Source: an uncultured Prevotellaceae bacterium
GTDB taxonomy: Bacteria > Bacteroidota > Bacteroidia > Bacteroidales > Bacteroidaceae
DNA: 64,000 bases
Direction of reading: 5' to 3'
NCBI GenBank assembly: GCA_900318555.1
Contig: ONKX01000003.1
Span: 1-64,000 of the forward strand
Shown here in pieces: positions 42,801-51,824 of this stretch. The position numbers were made by a program, and so were the translations under genes. Numbering within the stretch: position 1 is the first letter of the stretch; each line of letters starts with the position of its first letter. The notes under the pieces were generated by a model. It saw only the letters and a list, made by a program, of their open reading frames with translations. It did not search any database and was not told the DNA's origin.

Positions 42801-43616
42801 TTAGAAACTGCGGAGCCAGGCTTTCAGTTCGAGCATCATTTCGAAGTGGTAGGGGAACGACTGACGGATGCCAAAACCATGCCCGCCAGAAGGATAGATG
42901 TACATAGCAGTAGAAACGCCATTCGTATAAAGCTGCTCGTAGTAGCTGAGGCTGTTGATAGGAGGAACGGCTTTGTCGTCGTTGGCCAAAGCCAGAAAAC
43001 AGCGAGGAGTATGTTTGTTGATGTGTTTCTCGTTGCAGTATTCGTTAATCAGCTTCTGCTTGGCGCCCTTGCCTAAGAGATTGTCACGCGAACCTTGATG
43101 GGTGACACCTCGTTCCATCGAGATGACTGGATAGAAGAGTATCTGGAAGTTGGGCATAGCGTCACTGGTGGCATGGGTGGCAACGGTAGAGGCCAGATGA
43201 CCACCAGCCGAGAAGCCCATGATACCTACGTCGTTGGGATTGATGTGCCAAGCCTCGGCATTTCTCCTTACCAGACGCATAGCCTCTTCGGCATCCTCTG
43301 CAGGGACGGTATAATGGCCGTGAGGCATACGGTACTTCAATACGATGAGGGCAATGCCCTGCTCGTTGAAGAATGGTGCCCAGTCAAATCCTTCGTGCTG
43401 CATAGCCAGATGACTATATCCGCCACCAGGACAGCAGACGATGGCTCGGCCTGTTGCTTTTTTCTCGTCGGGCAGGAAGATAGTGACTTTCGCCATATCT
43501 TCTGCGTCACCATTACTTGTACGCGGGCCTTCTGGCCACAGATTCATCTCTGTACCCTTCTGGGCAGATGCCATTATCGATACGAACATCATAAGGAAAA
43601 ACAGTACTTTTTTCAT
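42801..43616 (-). CDS. secreted alpha/beta-hydrolase (acetylxylan-esterase-like)
   Basis: Exported hydrolase of 271 aa. The signal peptide MKKVLFFLMMFVSIMASAQ sets the start at 43616; the Met at 43640 is too close to the -7 box. The oxyanion-type CPGGGYSH, the nucleophile elbow GFSAGGHLAS and the catalytic His in YPSGGHGFGI are in place. The family often deacetylates xylan or other sugars. It is divergent from a sialate O-acetylesterase-like gene with a shared symmetric promoter region, so the two may be induced together. Confidence 0.88.
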   Translation of the reverse strand: MKKVLFFLMMFVSIMASAQKGTEMNLWPEGPRTSNGDAEDMAKVTIFLPDEKKATGRAIVCCPGGGYSHLAMQHEGFDWAPFFNEQGIALIVLKYRMPHGHYTVPAEDAEEAMRLVRRNAEAWHINPNDVGIMGFSAGGHLASTVATHATSDAMPNFQILFYPVISMERGVTHQGSRDNLLGKGAKQKLINEYCNEKHINKHTPRCFLALANDDKAVPPINSLSYYEQLYTNGVSTAMYIYPSGGHGFGIRQSFPYHFEMMLELKAWLRSF

Positions 43617-43636
43617 AATTATTGGGTTTATTGTTT

Positions 43637-43666
43637 GCAAAGGTACGAAATAATTCGTATCTTTGC
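43637..43666. promoter_or_regulatory. symmetric divergent promoters of two esterase genes
   Basis: GCAAAGGTACGAA-ATAA-TTCGTATCTTTGC forms 13-bp arms with one mismatch. The leftward TACCTTTG (43645-43638) and rightward TATCTTTG (43658-43665) lie in the arms, so the two -7 boxes face outward from a 12-bp centre. Confidence 0.75.
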
Positions 43667-43695
43667 GGCATTAAACGCGTAAAAACTTTAGGACT

Positions 43696-45156
43696 ATGAA
43701 TAAAAAGATGCTTTCTTTGGCACTGATGACGGCAATAGCCGTTGGTGCGCAGGCAAAAGTGAAGCTGCCCCACCTGGTCAGCGACAACATGGTGATTCAA
43801 CAACAGTCGGACGTTCGTCTGTGGGGCTGGGCAAAGCCAGGTAAGACGGTCGTTGCCACCACTTCGTGGAGCAACGAACGCTCTGAGGTGAAGACAGATA
43901 AGGATGGTCGCTGGTTGCTGACGGTGAAGTCGCCTAAAGCCAGCTACGAACCATTGTCTGTTACGTTCGACGATGGTGACGGACAGGTTACTATTCATAA
44001 TGTACTCGCGGGCGAGGTTTGGGTGTGCGCTGGCCAGTCGAATATGGAGATGCCTGTCAAGGGCTTTGGCAACTGCCCTGTGCTGAACTACAACCACGAG
44101 GTACTCGGGTGTGCCGGCAAGCGTCAGGTGCGCTCGGCGAAGATTCCCAGCATCATGCGAATGACGCCTCAGGAGGATGCTGACACCCAGTGGCGCGAGT
44201 GTTCGCCACAAACGGTCAGCGAGTTCTCGGCAACAGGCTATTTCTTTGCGAAGGTGATGAATCAGGCACTCGACATTCCCATTGGACTCATTGAGGCCAA
44301 CAAGGGTGGCTCGCGAGTAGAAAGCTGGCTGACGAAGGAGAATCTGGAGAAATACACCAAGGAACCAACGGATACGACGGGTATCGTCAACTTCAAGAAG
44401 GAGTATGACTACCTTCGTGGGCTGGTGTGGGGCAACGGCACGTTTAACCCCATTCTGAACTATACGGTCAAGGGTATTATCTACTATCAGGGTTGTTCGA
44501 ACGTGGGCGATCCAGGCAATCAGTATTCTGAGCGTCTGAAACTGCTCGTCGAACAATGGCGCGCACAGTTTAAGCTGGGCGAGATTCCGTTCTATTTCGT
44601 GCAGATTGCGCCCTACGCCTACGACGGTGACGACGTGAACGGCCTGAGCGGTGCATTGTTGCGCGAGCAGCAGTTCCGTGCTTCGCAGATTATTCCCAAT
44701 AGCGGACTGGTATGTATCAACGACGCAGTCTATCCCTACGAGCCTTTGCAGATTCATCCTGCCCAGAAGCAGAAGGTGGGCGAGCGCCTGGCGTTCCTCG
44801 CGCTGAACAAGACCTACGGTTTCAGCACGATTATCTGCGAGAGTCCGTCGTTTAAGGAGATGAACATCAAGGACGACAAGGTCATGATTCACTTCAACAA
44901 CGAGTGTGGGGGCATGAGTCGCTTCACGGATATTCAGGGCTTCGAGATTGCTGGTGCTGACCGTGTGTTCCATCCTGCCAAGGCCGAACATTTCTGGCAA
45001 CCGGGCGGAGGTGCTTGGGACGAGTGCTTCGTCATCAGCAGTCCTGAGGTGAAGCAGCCCGTTGCCGTTCGTTATTGTTTCCGCAACTTCCTGTTAGGCA
45101 ATTTGGGCAATGCCGGAGGTCTGCCTCTGTTCCCCTTCCGCACAGACAATTGGTAA
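43696..45156 (+). CDS. sialate O-acetylesterase-like (SASA) esterase
   Basis: Exported 486-aa SGNH-type esterase of the sialate O-acetylesterase family; in plant-degrading Bacteroidetes, relatives also act on acetylated xylan. The signal peptide ends near GAQAK. A beta domain precedes the block I motif EVWVCAGQSNMEMPVKGFG (Ser near 115), and later comes YYQGCSNVGDPGNQYSERLK. The catalytic His is expected near the C-terminal domain (INDAVYPYEPLQIHPAQKQK). It is divergent from another esterase and 41 bp before a NUDIX gene. Confidence 0.92.
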   Translation: MNKKMLSLALMTAIAVGAQAKVKLPHLVSDNMVIQQQSDVRLWGWAKPGKTVVATTSWSNERSEVKTDKDGRWLLTVKSPKASYEPLSVTFDDGDGQVTIHNVLAGEVWVCAGQSNMEMPVKGFGNCPVLNYNHEVLGCAGKRQVRSAKIPSIMRMTPQEDADTQWRECSPQTVSEFSATGYFFAKVMNQALDIPIGLIEANKGGSRVESWLTKENLEKYTKEPTDTTGIVNFKKEYDYLRGLVWGNGTFNPILNYTVKGIIYYQGCSNVGDPGNQYSERLKLLVEQWRAQFKLGEIPFYFVQIAPYAYDGDDVNGLSGALLREQQFRASQIIPNSGLVCINDAVYPYEPLQIHPAQKQKVGERLAFLALNKTYGFSTIICESPSFKEMNIKDDKVMIHFNNECGGMSRFTDIQGFEIAGADRVFHPAKAEHFWQPGGGAWDECFVISSPEVKQPVAVRYCFRNFLLGNLGNAGGLPLFPFRTDNW

Positions 45157-45163
45157 TCATATT

Positions 45164-45191
45164 GTTTAACGTTCAATGTTCAACGTTTAAT
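45164..45191 (+). repeat. 7-bp tandem repeat GTTYAAY (4 copies) before the NUDIX gene
   Basis: GTTTAAC, GTTCAAT, GTTCAAC, GTTTAAT lie end to end, then GTTAATATG. It fills most of the gap between the esterase stop and the NUDIX start at 45198. Confidence 0.85.
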
Positions 45192-45197
45192 GTTAAT

Positions 45198-45728
45198 ATG
45201 GAGCATCCTTTAGAGATATTCAAGTATTGTCCCGTTTGTGGCAGCGAGCATTTTGAAGTGCACAACTTCAAGAGCAAGAAGTGTTGCGACTGTGGGTTCA
45301 CGTACTATGCCAACCCCTGTTCCGCAACGGCAGCATTCATCATCAACGACAACGATGAGATGCTGGTCGTCCGTCGCGCCAAGGAACCTGCCAAGGGAAC
45401 GCTCGACCTGCCTGGTGGATTCGTCGATATGGGTGAAACGGTAGAGGAGGGTATGGTTCGTGAAATCAAGGAGGAGACAGGCCTTGACATCACGAACATC
45501 CAGTATCTCTTCTCGTCGCCCAACGTCTACGTCTATAGCGGTATGGGCGTCCATACGCTCGATATGGATTACTTGGCTCGGGTGCATGGTTCCGTCCCTG
45601 CCATCAAAGCCGCTGACGACGCCGCTGAGGCTTTTTGGATTCCCATAGCCCAAGTCAATCCCGCCGAGTTTGGCCTTACCAGCATCCGCAACGCCGTCAT
45701 CCGATTCCTAAAGGAATATAAACATTAG
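45198..45728 (+). CDS. NUDIX hydrolase with zinc ribbon
   Basis: Cytoplasmic nucleotide-diphosphate-X hydrolase of 176 aa. The N-terminal zinc ribbon (CPVCG ... CCDCG) is followed by the NUDIX box GGFVDMGETVEEGMVREIKE-ETGLDI, which matches the GX5EX7REUXEEXGU pattern. The arrangement resembles NADH-pyrophosphatase-like or ADP-ribose-type members, but the substrate is not clear. The start at 45198 (MEHPLEIFKYCPVCG) is chosen because upstream codons overlap the esterase gene and the GTTYAAY repeat. Confidence 0.9.
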   Translation: MEHPLEIFKYCPVCGSEHFEVHNFKSKKCCDCGFTYYANPCSATAAFIINDNDEMLVVRRAKEPAKGTLDLPGGFVDMGETVEEGMVREIKEETGLDITNIQYLFSSPNVYVYSGMGVHTLDMDYLARVHGSVPAIKAADDAAEAFWIPIAQVNPAEFGLTSIRNAVIRFLKEYKH

Positions 45729-45755
45729 GCGGGCGCTGTATGAATAGCGCCCGCC
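45728..45755. terminator. GC-rich hairpin between the NUDIX and OmpA-family genes
   Basis: Perfect 10-bp stem GGCGGGCGCT / AGCGCCCGCC, 8-nt loop, beginning at the NUDIX stop codon. No good T-tract follows on either side, so its efficiency as a terminator is uncertain. Confidence 0.65.
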
Positions 45756-45808
45756 CTGGAAGGTTAATAAAAGGTTCGGATGTGTTATTTATTCCACAGT
45801 GAAGTTGT

Positions 45809-46915
45809 TTATTCACCGACAACAATGACGCAACGGTTCTTGTCGTTCTCGTCGTAGGGTTGAACGGTATCGCCGAACGATTCAACTGTCATACGGCTAG
45901 CGTCAACGCCTTTCTCCTGCAGGGCCTTGGCCACCTTTTCAGCACGAGCCTTGGCATAGCCTACGTTGATGCGGGGATTGCCCGTACCGCGGTCGGCATA
46001 ACCCTTGATGCTGATACCCTTCTGCGGATATTTGTTGCACCAACTGACGATGCGGTTCAATATAGCGTCGGGGTCGGGATCGCTGAGGCGGATATTGTAG
46101 AAGAAGACTTCTTTCAGCGGCTCGTCCTTTACAACAGGCTTGGGCTCGGGTTTGGGTTCAGGCTTCACGACGGGCTTGGGAGCGGGAGGAGGAGCAGGAG
46201 CCTCGTAGACGGGCTCTGGCTCGGGTTCTACAACCTTCTTCTGTGGCTGGCCGAACTTAAAGGTTAGGCCGAGGAGGGCTGACAACTGGAAGTCGGGGTT
46301 GAAGTTGCGCTTCAGGTTAAACTCGTCGTTCTTCATGTTGCCGTCAATTTCAAGACCGATAGCAAGATTCTTGCTGACGTTGAAGTTGAACTGCGTACCC
46401 AAACGCATATTATAACAGCTCTGTTTGGAGCCGCAGAGATCGGGGTTGGGATTCATAGTCAGTGCATCATTCCGCTCGTTGAACTCGTCGAAATCCCAGC
46501 CATAGTTGACACCAAAACCTAACAACATCACCCAGTCGAACACATCGCACGTACGACGGGGATTGATGATGTTGGTCATATTCATGAGCAGGTCGAGGTC
46601 GCCAGTGATAGCCTTGAACTTGTAGTCGTCAGAAAGCTTGGAGTTCAGACTTACGCCGGGGATAGCGCTCTTGATTTCCCAGCCCTGTACATGAAGACGT
46701 GCACCCACCTTTGAGTTGAAATAACGACCGAAAGAGAGAGCCACTTGTGGCGTGATGAGCTTATTGAATTTGTAGTTTGTGAACGTACCCTGTGCACCAC
46801 CTTGCACGGTAATGAAGTTGTAAGGATAGTTATCCTCTACCGTTTGTGCCTGCACTGCGGTGGACACTCCGAAAAGGAGTGCCACAGCAGCGAGGATATT
46901 CTTGTAATTTTTCAT
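45809..46915 (-). CDS. OmpA family outer-membrane protein
   Basis: Outer-membrane protein of 368 aa. The signal peptide ends at AVQAQ (residue 24). Residues about 30-225 are beta-barrel-like. A Pro/Glu/Lys-rich linker (PEPEPVYEAPAPPPAPKPVV) leads to a C-terminal OmpA peptidoglycan-binding domain (about 270-368: KGYADRGTGNPRINVGYAKA, then MTVESFGDTVQPYDENDKNR). It lies only 27 bp after susF on the same strand with no -7 box in the gap. It is therefore probably transcribed with the starch locus, in the place where a surface amylase gene often sits. Confidence 0.92.
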   Translation of the reverse strand: MKNYKNILAAVALLFGVSTAVQAQTVEDNYPYNFITVQGGAQGTFTNYKFNKLITPQVALSFGRYFNSKVGARLHVQGWEIKSAIPGVSLNSKLSDDYKFKAITGDLDLLMNMTNIINPRRTCDVFDWVMLLGFGVNYGWDFDEFNERNDALTMNPNPDLCGSKQSCYNMRLGTQFNFNVSKNLAIGLEIDGNMKNDEFNLKRNFNPDFQLSALLGLTFKFGQPQKKVVEPEPEPVYEAPAPPPAPKPVVKPEPKPEPKPVVKDEPLKEVFFYNIRLSDPDPDAILNRIVSWCNKYPQKGISIKGYADRGTGNPRINVGYAKARAEKVAKALQEKGVDASRMTVESFGDTVQPYDENDKNRCVIVVGE

Positions 46916-46942
46916 AATCCTAAATCTTTAATTGGTTCTGAA

Positions 46943-48862
46943 TTACTGCTTGGTAATCACAACTTTGTTGTTACCGGCATAGCTGATGTAGAGCTGGAAC
47001 TTGTAGGTTCCTGCGTCGATGTTCAGGTTGTTGCCATCCTGGCTCAGGTCAGTTTCCGTACCACCCCAGTTGATTGCCCAGTCGTGGTTAGCGCGGAACT
47101 TGTATTCGCCAGAAACGGCATCCGTTGTTACCTCCCAACAACCCTCAGCGGTGTTGTAGGTCATTTCCAAGTCTTCACCCCAGCCATTGAAGCCACCAAT
47201 CATACTGATGCTTTCAATTTTCAGCAAGCTATAGGTCATGCCAGCGACGTCGAGGTTGATCTGATAGAAGCCTGCACCTGGGTCAGGACAGTTTGGACCA
47301 CCGCCATCGGTCAGTGTACCACCCATGGTTGTACCTTCGATATACTCCAGGTCGTTGTCCCAGTTGTCCTTGTTGGGCTTGAACTTGAATTCACCGTCCA
47401 ACCAGTAGTAACCCTGATATTGTCCGCTGCCGTTGCCAGCCAATTGGTGATTGGTGCTCCAGCCGCCTTCATTACCGATTTCATAAAAGAAGTCAGGATA
47501 GCCGCTATCTTCCTTGACGGTGCAGCGAGCGGGACCATCGCCGTTGATGAAGAAACGGATGATGTAAGCTCCGTCGGCAGCGAGCTGCAGGTTGGCACCG
47601 TTGTGTTCGAGGTTGTCCATTGTACCACCCCAGTTGATGCCCCAGTCGTGGTTCATGCGGAACTTGTACTCGCCGGCATTGAGTGTCTCGCGAGCCTCCC
47701 AGCATTTGAAGTTCTCATTATACGTCATGTCAATGTCAGTGTCCCAAGAACCACGGACGGAACCGATGATGCTGATGGAGTTGACAGCCGTAATCGTATA
47801 GGTCATCTCCTTCAGGTCAACCTGTACCAGATAGAAGCCTGCTGCCACGCCGTCGATGTTAGGACCACCGTCGGTAGTCAGTGTACCACCGGTAGCATCG
47901 CCAGAGGCTTTCTCCCAGTCACCATCCCAATTGTCCTTGTTGGGCTTGAACTTGAATTCGCCGTCCAACCAGATGATGGCTTCATACTGTCCGAGACCAT
48001 TGCCATAGAGAGGATGAGGCTCACTCCAGCCGCTTTCGTTACCAATCTCGTAGATGAACTCGTTGAAGCCAACGGGTGCATAAGTCCATGTCTGATCAAG
48101 CATATTGAAGGTGAGGTCATAGAACAGAGCATCGGGGTCGGCTGTGATAATCAGGTTGTTGCCTTCGTTGTTGTAATTGAACTTACCCTCTTCCTCGGCA
48201 GCTGCCAGACAGCCGCTCCAGTCGCCGCCAAGACCGCTCTCGGGCGTCATCTTGAACTCGATGTTGCCGCCATCCTCAGCAGCGGGGATGCGCACCTTGA
48301 AGGTCGGATTCTCGTACGGGTCGCTGCCGTCGTTGGTCAGCTTGTAGGTCGTGTCGGTGTTGTCCCAGCCATTGATGGAACCAGTGAGGTAGTAGGCTGC
48401 CTCGATGTTGGGAGCCTGCGGAATGGCCGTGATATGGAACACGTCGGAGAAAATCTTTACCGTCGTACTGCCATTGGTGAGCCACGTGCTGACCGTAGCC
48501 TCAACGGCACGCTCAACAGGACGGCGGCCAAACGTTTTGGCGACATAACTATGCAAGTCTGCTGCCGTCATCACACCGTCAGCAGTGATGTCGTAAGTAG
48601 CATCGCCACCCAATGTGATGACGTAGGAAGTAAGCTTGTAGCCGGCATCTGTTGACGTCGGAGCCGTGATGTTGCACACCTTTACCTTATCGGCGGTGAC
48701 GCTGTTGAAGTCGATGACGCCTACCGTAGAGACGCTTCCGTTGCCGAAGCTGACGGTCTCAGGCTGTGGCACGACCTGAGGACTCAGCCAGTCTTTGTAG
48801 TCGTCGGTGCAAGCTGCTATCGACGCTACAAAAGCTATCAATGATAATATTTTCTTAATCAT
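46943..48862 (-). CDS. susF: SusF-like starch-binding outer-membrane lipoprotein
   Basis: Surface lipoprotein of 639 aa, with lipobox SIAAC (Cys18). It binds starch or maltooligosaccharides without catalysis and helps SusCD. An N-terminal Ig-like domain is followed by carbohydrate-binding modules. Residues about 272-457 and 458-639 are a clear internal duplication: both carry EIGNE-x-GWS, the aromatic-rich WLDGEFKFKPNKDNWD, GGTLT, and a second module with KFRxNHDWxINWGG. The module near 130-255 (NGWDNTDTTYKLTNDGSDPY) differs. It is the fourth gene of susCDEF, 18 bp after susE. Confidence 0.88.
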   Translation of the reverse strand: MIKKILSLIAFVASIAACTDDYKDWLSPQVVPQPETVSFGNGSVSTVGVIDFNSVTADKVKVCNITAPTSTDAGYKLTSYVITLGGDATYDITADGVMTAADLHSYVAKTFGRRPVERAVEATVSTWLTNGSTTVKIFSDVFHITAIPQAPNIEAAYYLTGSINGWDNTDTTYKLTNDGSDPYENPTFKVRIPAAEDGGNIEFKMTPESGLGGDWSGCLAAAEEEGKFNYNNEGNNLIITADPDALFYDLTFNMLDQTWTYAPVGFNEFIYEIGNESGWSEPHPLYGNGLGQYEAIIWLDGEFKFKPNKDNWDGDWEKASGDATGGTLTTDGGPNIDGVAAGFYLVQVDLKEMTYTITAVNSISIIGSVRGSWDTDIDMTYNENFKCWEARETLNAGEYKFRMNHDWGINWGGTMDNLEHNGANLQLAADGAYIIRFFINGDGPARCTVKEDSGYPDFFYEIGNEGGWSTNHQLAGNGSGQYQGYYWLDGEFKFKPNKDNWDNDLEYIEGTTMGGTLTDGGGPNCPDPGAGFYQINLDVAGMTYSLLKIESISMIGGFNGWGEDLEMTYNTAEGCWEVTTDAVSGEYKFRANHDWAINWGGTETDLSQDGNNLNIDAGTYKFQLYISYAGNNKVVITKQ

Positions 48863-48880
48863 AATTGTATTCCTTATTGA

Positions 48881-50116
48881 TTATTGTTTGATGAAACGGA
48901 TGTAACCCGTGATATCGTTGAAGATAATCATATATTTGCCTGCCTCGGGGATTACCAGGTTCGGACCATTGCCCACACCATAGACGTACATGCCTTCAGA
49001 ATAGTCGACGAATGCACCACCCTTGTTGAAGTCCCAAGAGTTGGCCTGCTTGATCTTTACCTCGTCGCCGGCAGCAAAGTCGTAAGTGATATACCAGTCG
49101 TGGTTCTCCCAACCAGTCGAGCACGCTGTCATTGGAGTATCGCTCCAGCCGTTGAACGAACCGGAGATAGCCATACCGTCATAGACAGGAGCAGCGCCGT
49201 CGTACTTCTCAATAGTCAGGGCTGTGGTGTTCTCCTTGTCACCAACCTTAGCCAGTTCGGCGGTGTTCAGTGTAATCTTGTAGAGACCAGCCTCACCGAC
49301 AGTGATGTTTCCGGAGCCACCGTCGTTCTTCACGTAGCCGCCATCGTTCTGGCCAATTTGCGTTGCCCAGCTGTCATCCATAGAGCCACGGAGCTTGAAG
49401 CCGTTACCGCCCAGATAGCCAATCCACTGGATTTCGCCAGCACCGGTCTTGGTATCGTAGACGACACCGTCAATGGTCTGCATCGGAATGACACACTTAC
49501 CTTTGTCACCACCCCAAGAGCCGTCAGCAATGTCGGCACCGATGAGCCACCAAATCTCAGGATCAGTGGGCTTCAGTACCATATAATAAGGTACAGTGTT
49601 TATCGTAATCACATTTGAGTAGATGGGGTAGTACTCGTTGAACGAAGCGTCGCGAACAGCAGCTTTCACACGAACTAACAACTGTTGTATGGCAGGGGTA
49701 GTAGCCTCCGTCCAGCCGAGCATCTGCAACATCGTGCGATTCAGATTCTGGGCGTTGATTTCGACGTTGCTGCCATTGCTGAATGTTTCGTCGAGCACGA
49801 AATAGTCAGCTCTGCTGTTGTCGTCGGCATTGGCGTCGAAAGGCGTCGTGAACTGGCCTGTTGGTGACATCTCAACCCAATAGGTTGGTACTACGGGAGC
49901 ATTGAAGTCGTTGTAGGGAGTAGGCTGCGACCAAGTGAGAACGATGGGGGCAGTGGTCTTCTCCAAGTCAATGTTTCCATTGACGGACAGCTCGTTGAGC
50001 ACGAACGTCGTGGGCTGGGTCAGCGTGGGGTTCGAATCGCGGTCGTCCTTACATGAAGTGAAGAGCGACAGACCCGCAACAGCCAGCAGTATTGTTGATT
50101 TGAATATAGTCTTCAT
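48881..50116 (-). CDS. susE: SusE-like starch-binding outer-membrane lipoprotein
   Basis: Surface lipoprotein of 411 aa with the lipobox SLFTSC (Cys22). The N-terminal SusE/Ig-like domain (TFVLNELSVNGNIDLEKTTA ... APIVLTWSQPTPYNDFNAPV) is followed by two binding modules, one with WWLIGADIADGSWGGDKGKC near 190 and one with ISGSFNGWSDTPMTACSTGW near 320. Non-catalytic glycan capture is the family role. It lies 29 bp after susD and 18 bp before susF. Confidence 0.88.
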   Translation of the reverse strand: MKTIFKSTILLAVAGLSLFTSCKDDRDSNPTLTQPTTFVLNELSVNGNIDLEKTTAPIVLTWSQPTPYNDFNAPVVPTYWVEMSPTGQFTTPFDANADDNSRADYFVLDETFSNGSNVEINAQNLNRTMLQMLGWTEATTPAIQQLLVRVKAAVRDASFNEYYPIYSNVITINTVPYYMVLKPTDPEIWWLIGADIADGSWGGDKGKCVIPMQTIDGVVYDTKTGAGEIQWIGYLGGNGFKLRGSMDDSWATQIGQNDGGYVKNDGGSGNITVGEAGLYKITLNTAELAKVGDKENTTALTIEKYDGAAPVYDGMAISGSFNGWSDTPMTACSTGWENHDWYITYDFAAGDEVKIKQANSWDFNKGGAFVDYSEGMYVYGVGNGPNLVIPEAGKYMIIFNDITGYIRFIKQ

Positions 50117-50145
50117 AATATTTCAATTTTCATTTTTCATCTTTA

Positions 50146-51783
50146 TTAATAGCCCTCGTTCTGCACCAGATTAGGATTAGCCGTCATATCAGAGGAAGGA
50201 ATAGCAAACAGGTTACGGTAAGCAGGCAGGCTGGCACCATTCTCGGAACCGCCTTTCCATTCCCAAGCATTCTCGCCACCGCTCTTATCGCCGGCATAGA
50301 CGCCGTAGCGGATGAGGTCGGTACGACGAAAACCTTCCCAGTAAAGCTCACGGCTGCGCTCGTCAAGAATTTGCTGCAACGTGCAGCTGTTCACGATACC
50401 GGTATTGGCACGCTGGCGCAGAGCATTGATATACTGGGTGCCGGTAGCACTGGTAGTACCGTTATTCAGACGGGCATCGGCCTCTGCGGCAATGAGGTAA
50501 GCTTCGGCAGAGCGCATTAGGAAATAATCAGCATCGGGGAAGATGGTGCTATGAGGTGTTGCTCCGGTGGAATAGGTATTGCGATACTTTCCAACAGAGA
50601 AACCAGAAGCAAATTCGGATGGCGTGCTTGCCGACAGGGTGCGGTCAACGCCAAAGAACAATGCACGATCATCACCTGCAACAATAGCCATTTCACGGAT
50701 GGTAACATTAGGAGCATCGCCCTTGGGGAAGAATTTCTCCACCAACTGACGACGGGCGCGGTTGCCAGCCCAGAACTTCTCAACCATACCGAAATCACCG
50801 TCGACATCCATATCTGCTTTCCATGCTGAAGACATCAGGAACATGGATGTACCATAGGACGTTGTGGTAATACCGTCACCCAATAGAGGCAGTATAGCCT
50901 CGACGCTGGAACCATTCTCGCCATTGTCGCCCATGAAAAGCATCTGGTAGGCACTCCAGCCATTCTTGCCACTCGTCCACAGCTTGTGGGGACCGCTGAT
51001 AACCTTCTCGGCATACTCCTTGGCCTCAGTCCAGCGGGCGCTGCCGGAATATACCTCTGCATTGAGATACAGACGAGCCAGCAGCAGGTTAGCAGCATCC
51101 TGGTCAGCACGGCCATAGCCGTCGGAACTGCTCGTGCGGGCTACGGGAGCCTGCATCTGGTCCTTCACCTCCAGCAGTTCGCTCTCAATCCACTTGAAAA
51201 GGTCGGCACGCTGAATCTGCTCAGGAGAAGTAGACATCAGCTCAGTAGCGAACGGCACGTTGCCAAAGCAGTCCATTAGGAAATAGTAGTACATGGCACG
51301 GAGGAAACGCACCTCAGCAGTGCGGGTGGCGTCAATGCCATTGCAAACATCGAGATAGTGGTTGCAGAAAGCGATGCTGGTATACAGACGGTTGTAGAAA
51401 CCTTCTAGCATCGGATGACTCGCCCCCCAAGAGTTGTAGTTGAATTCAGGAATACCAGGGTCACCCCAGGCACAAATGGCCTCGTCGGTGGTCAGTTCGT
51501 TAGCGTTAAACATCTGACGGACAAAACCAGTGGTACCTCCGTCCAGACGGTTGATGTCACATACATAGTCATCTTTTGGAGCACCCTTACCGTCACCGCC
51601 ATAGTTACCGGCAACCGCCATCGTTGCATAGCACTTCGTAAAGAGCTCAGGTTCGCTAGGCGTCATCACAGTACTAGGGTCGATGGGGGTCACGTCCAGA
51701 TCCTTTGTGCAAGAGCTCAGTCCGGCTACAGCAAAAGCTACTGCTGCAACGGGAATCAGATTTTTGAAATATCTTAAGTTCAT
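50146..51783 (-). CDS. susD: SusD/RagB-type glycan-binding outer-membrane lipoprotein
   Basis: Lipoprotein of 545 aa with lipobox AGLSSC (Cys25). It forms the lid over SusC and delivers oligosaccharides. The SusD fold is marked by an N-terminal TPR-like region (FYNRLYTSIAFCNHYLDVCN, RTAEVRFLRAMYYYFLMDCF) and the C-terminal RagB signature (RSAEAYLIAAEADARLNNG ... ILDERSRELYWEGFRRTDLI). It is 41 bp downstream of susC. The starch specificity is inferred from the locus (GH97, GH77), not from this protein alone. Confidence 0.93.
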   Translation of the reverse strand: MNLRYFKNLIPVAAVAFAVAGLSSCTKDLDVTPIDPSTVMTPSEPELFTKCYATMAVAGNYGGDGKGAPKDDYVCDINRLDGGTTGFVRQMFNANELTTDEAICAWGDPGIPEFNYNSWGASHPMLEGFYNRLYTSIAFCNHYLDVCNGIDATRTAEVRFLRAMYYYFLMDCFGNVPFATELMSTSPEQIQRADLFKWIESELLEVKDQMQAPVARTSSSDGYGRADQDAANLLLARLYLNAEVYSGSARWTEAKEYAEKVISGPHKLWTSGKNGWSAYQMLFMGDNGENGSSVEAILPLLGDGITTTSYGTSMFLMSSAWKADMDVDGDFGMVEKFWAGNRARRQLVEKFFPKGDAPNVTIREMAIVAGDDRALFFGVDRTLSASTPSEFASGFSVGKYRNTYSTGATPHSTIFPDADYFLMRSAEAYLIAAEADARLNNGTTSATGTQYINALRQRANTGIVNSCTLQQILDERSRELYWEGFRRTDLIRYGVYAGDKSGGENAWEWKGGSENGASLPAYRNLFAIPSSDMTANPNLVQNEGY

Positions 51784-51824
51784 AATCGTAATCTTTTTTA
51801 CTTATTTACTTTTTTCACCTTTAC

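Noticed and set aside
43513..45000. 495-codon leftward open frame
   Set aside because: Antisense to the sialate O-acetylesterase-like gene, whose motifs are intact; it also runs across the divergent promoter.
46745..48655. 636-codon open frame on the plus strand, opposite susF
   Set aside because: It is entirely antisense to a clear SusF protein with signal peptide and repeats; its translation has no recognisable domain and no promoter. Codon bias of the real gene leaves the other strand open.
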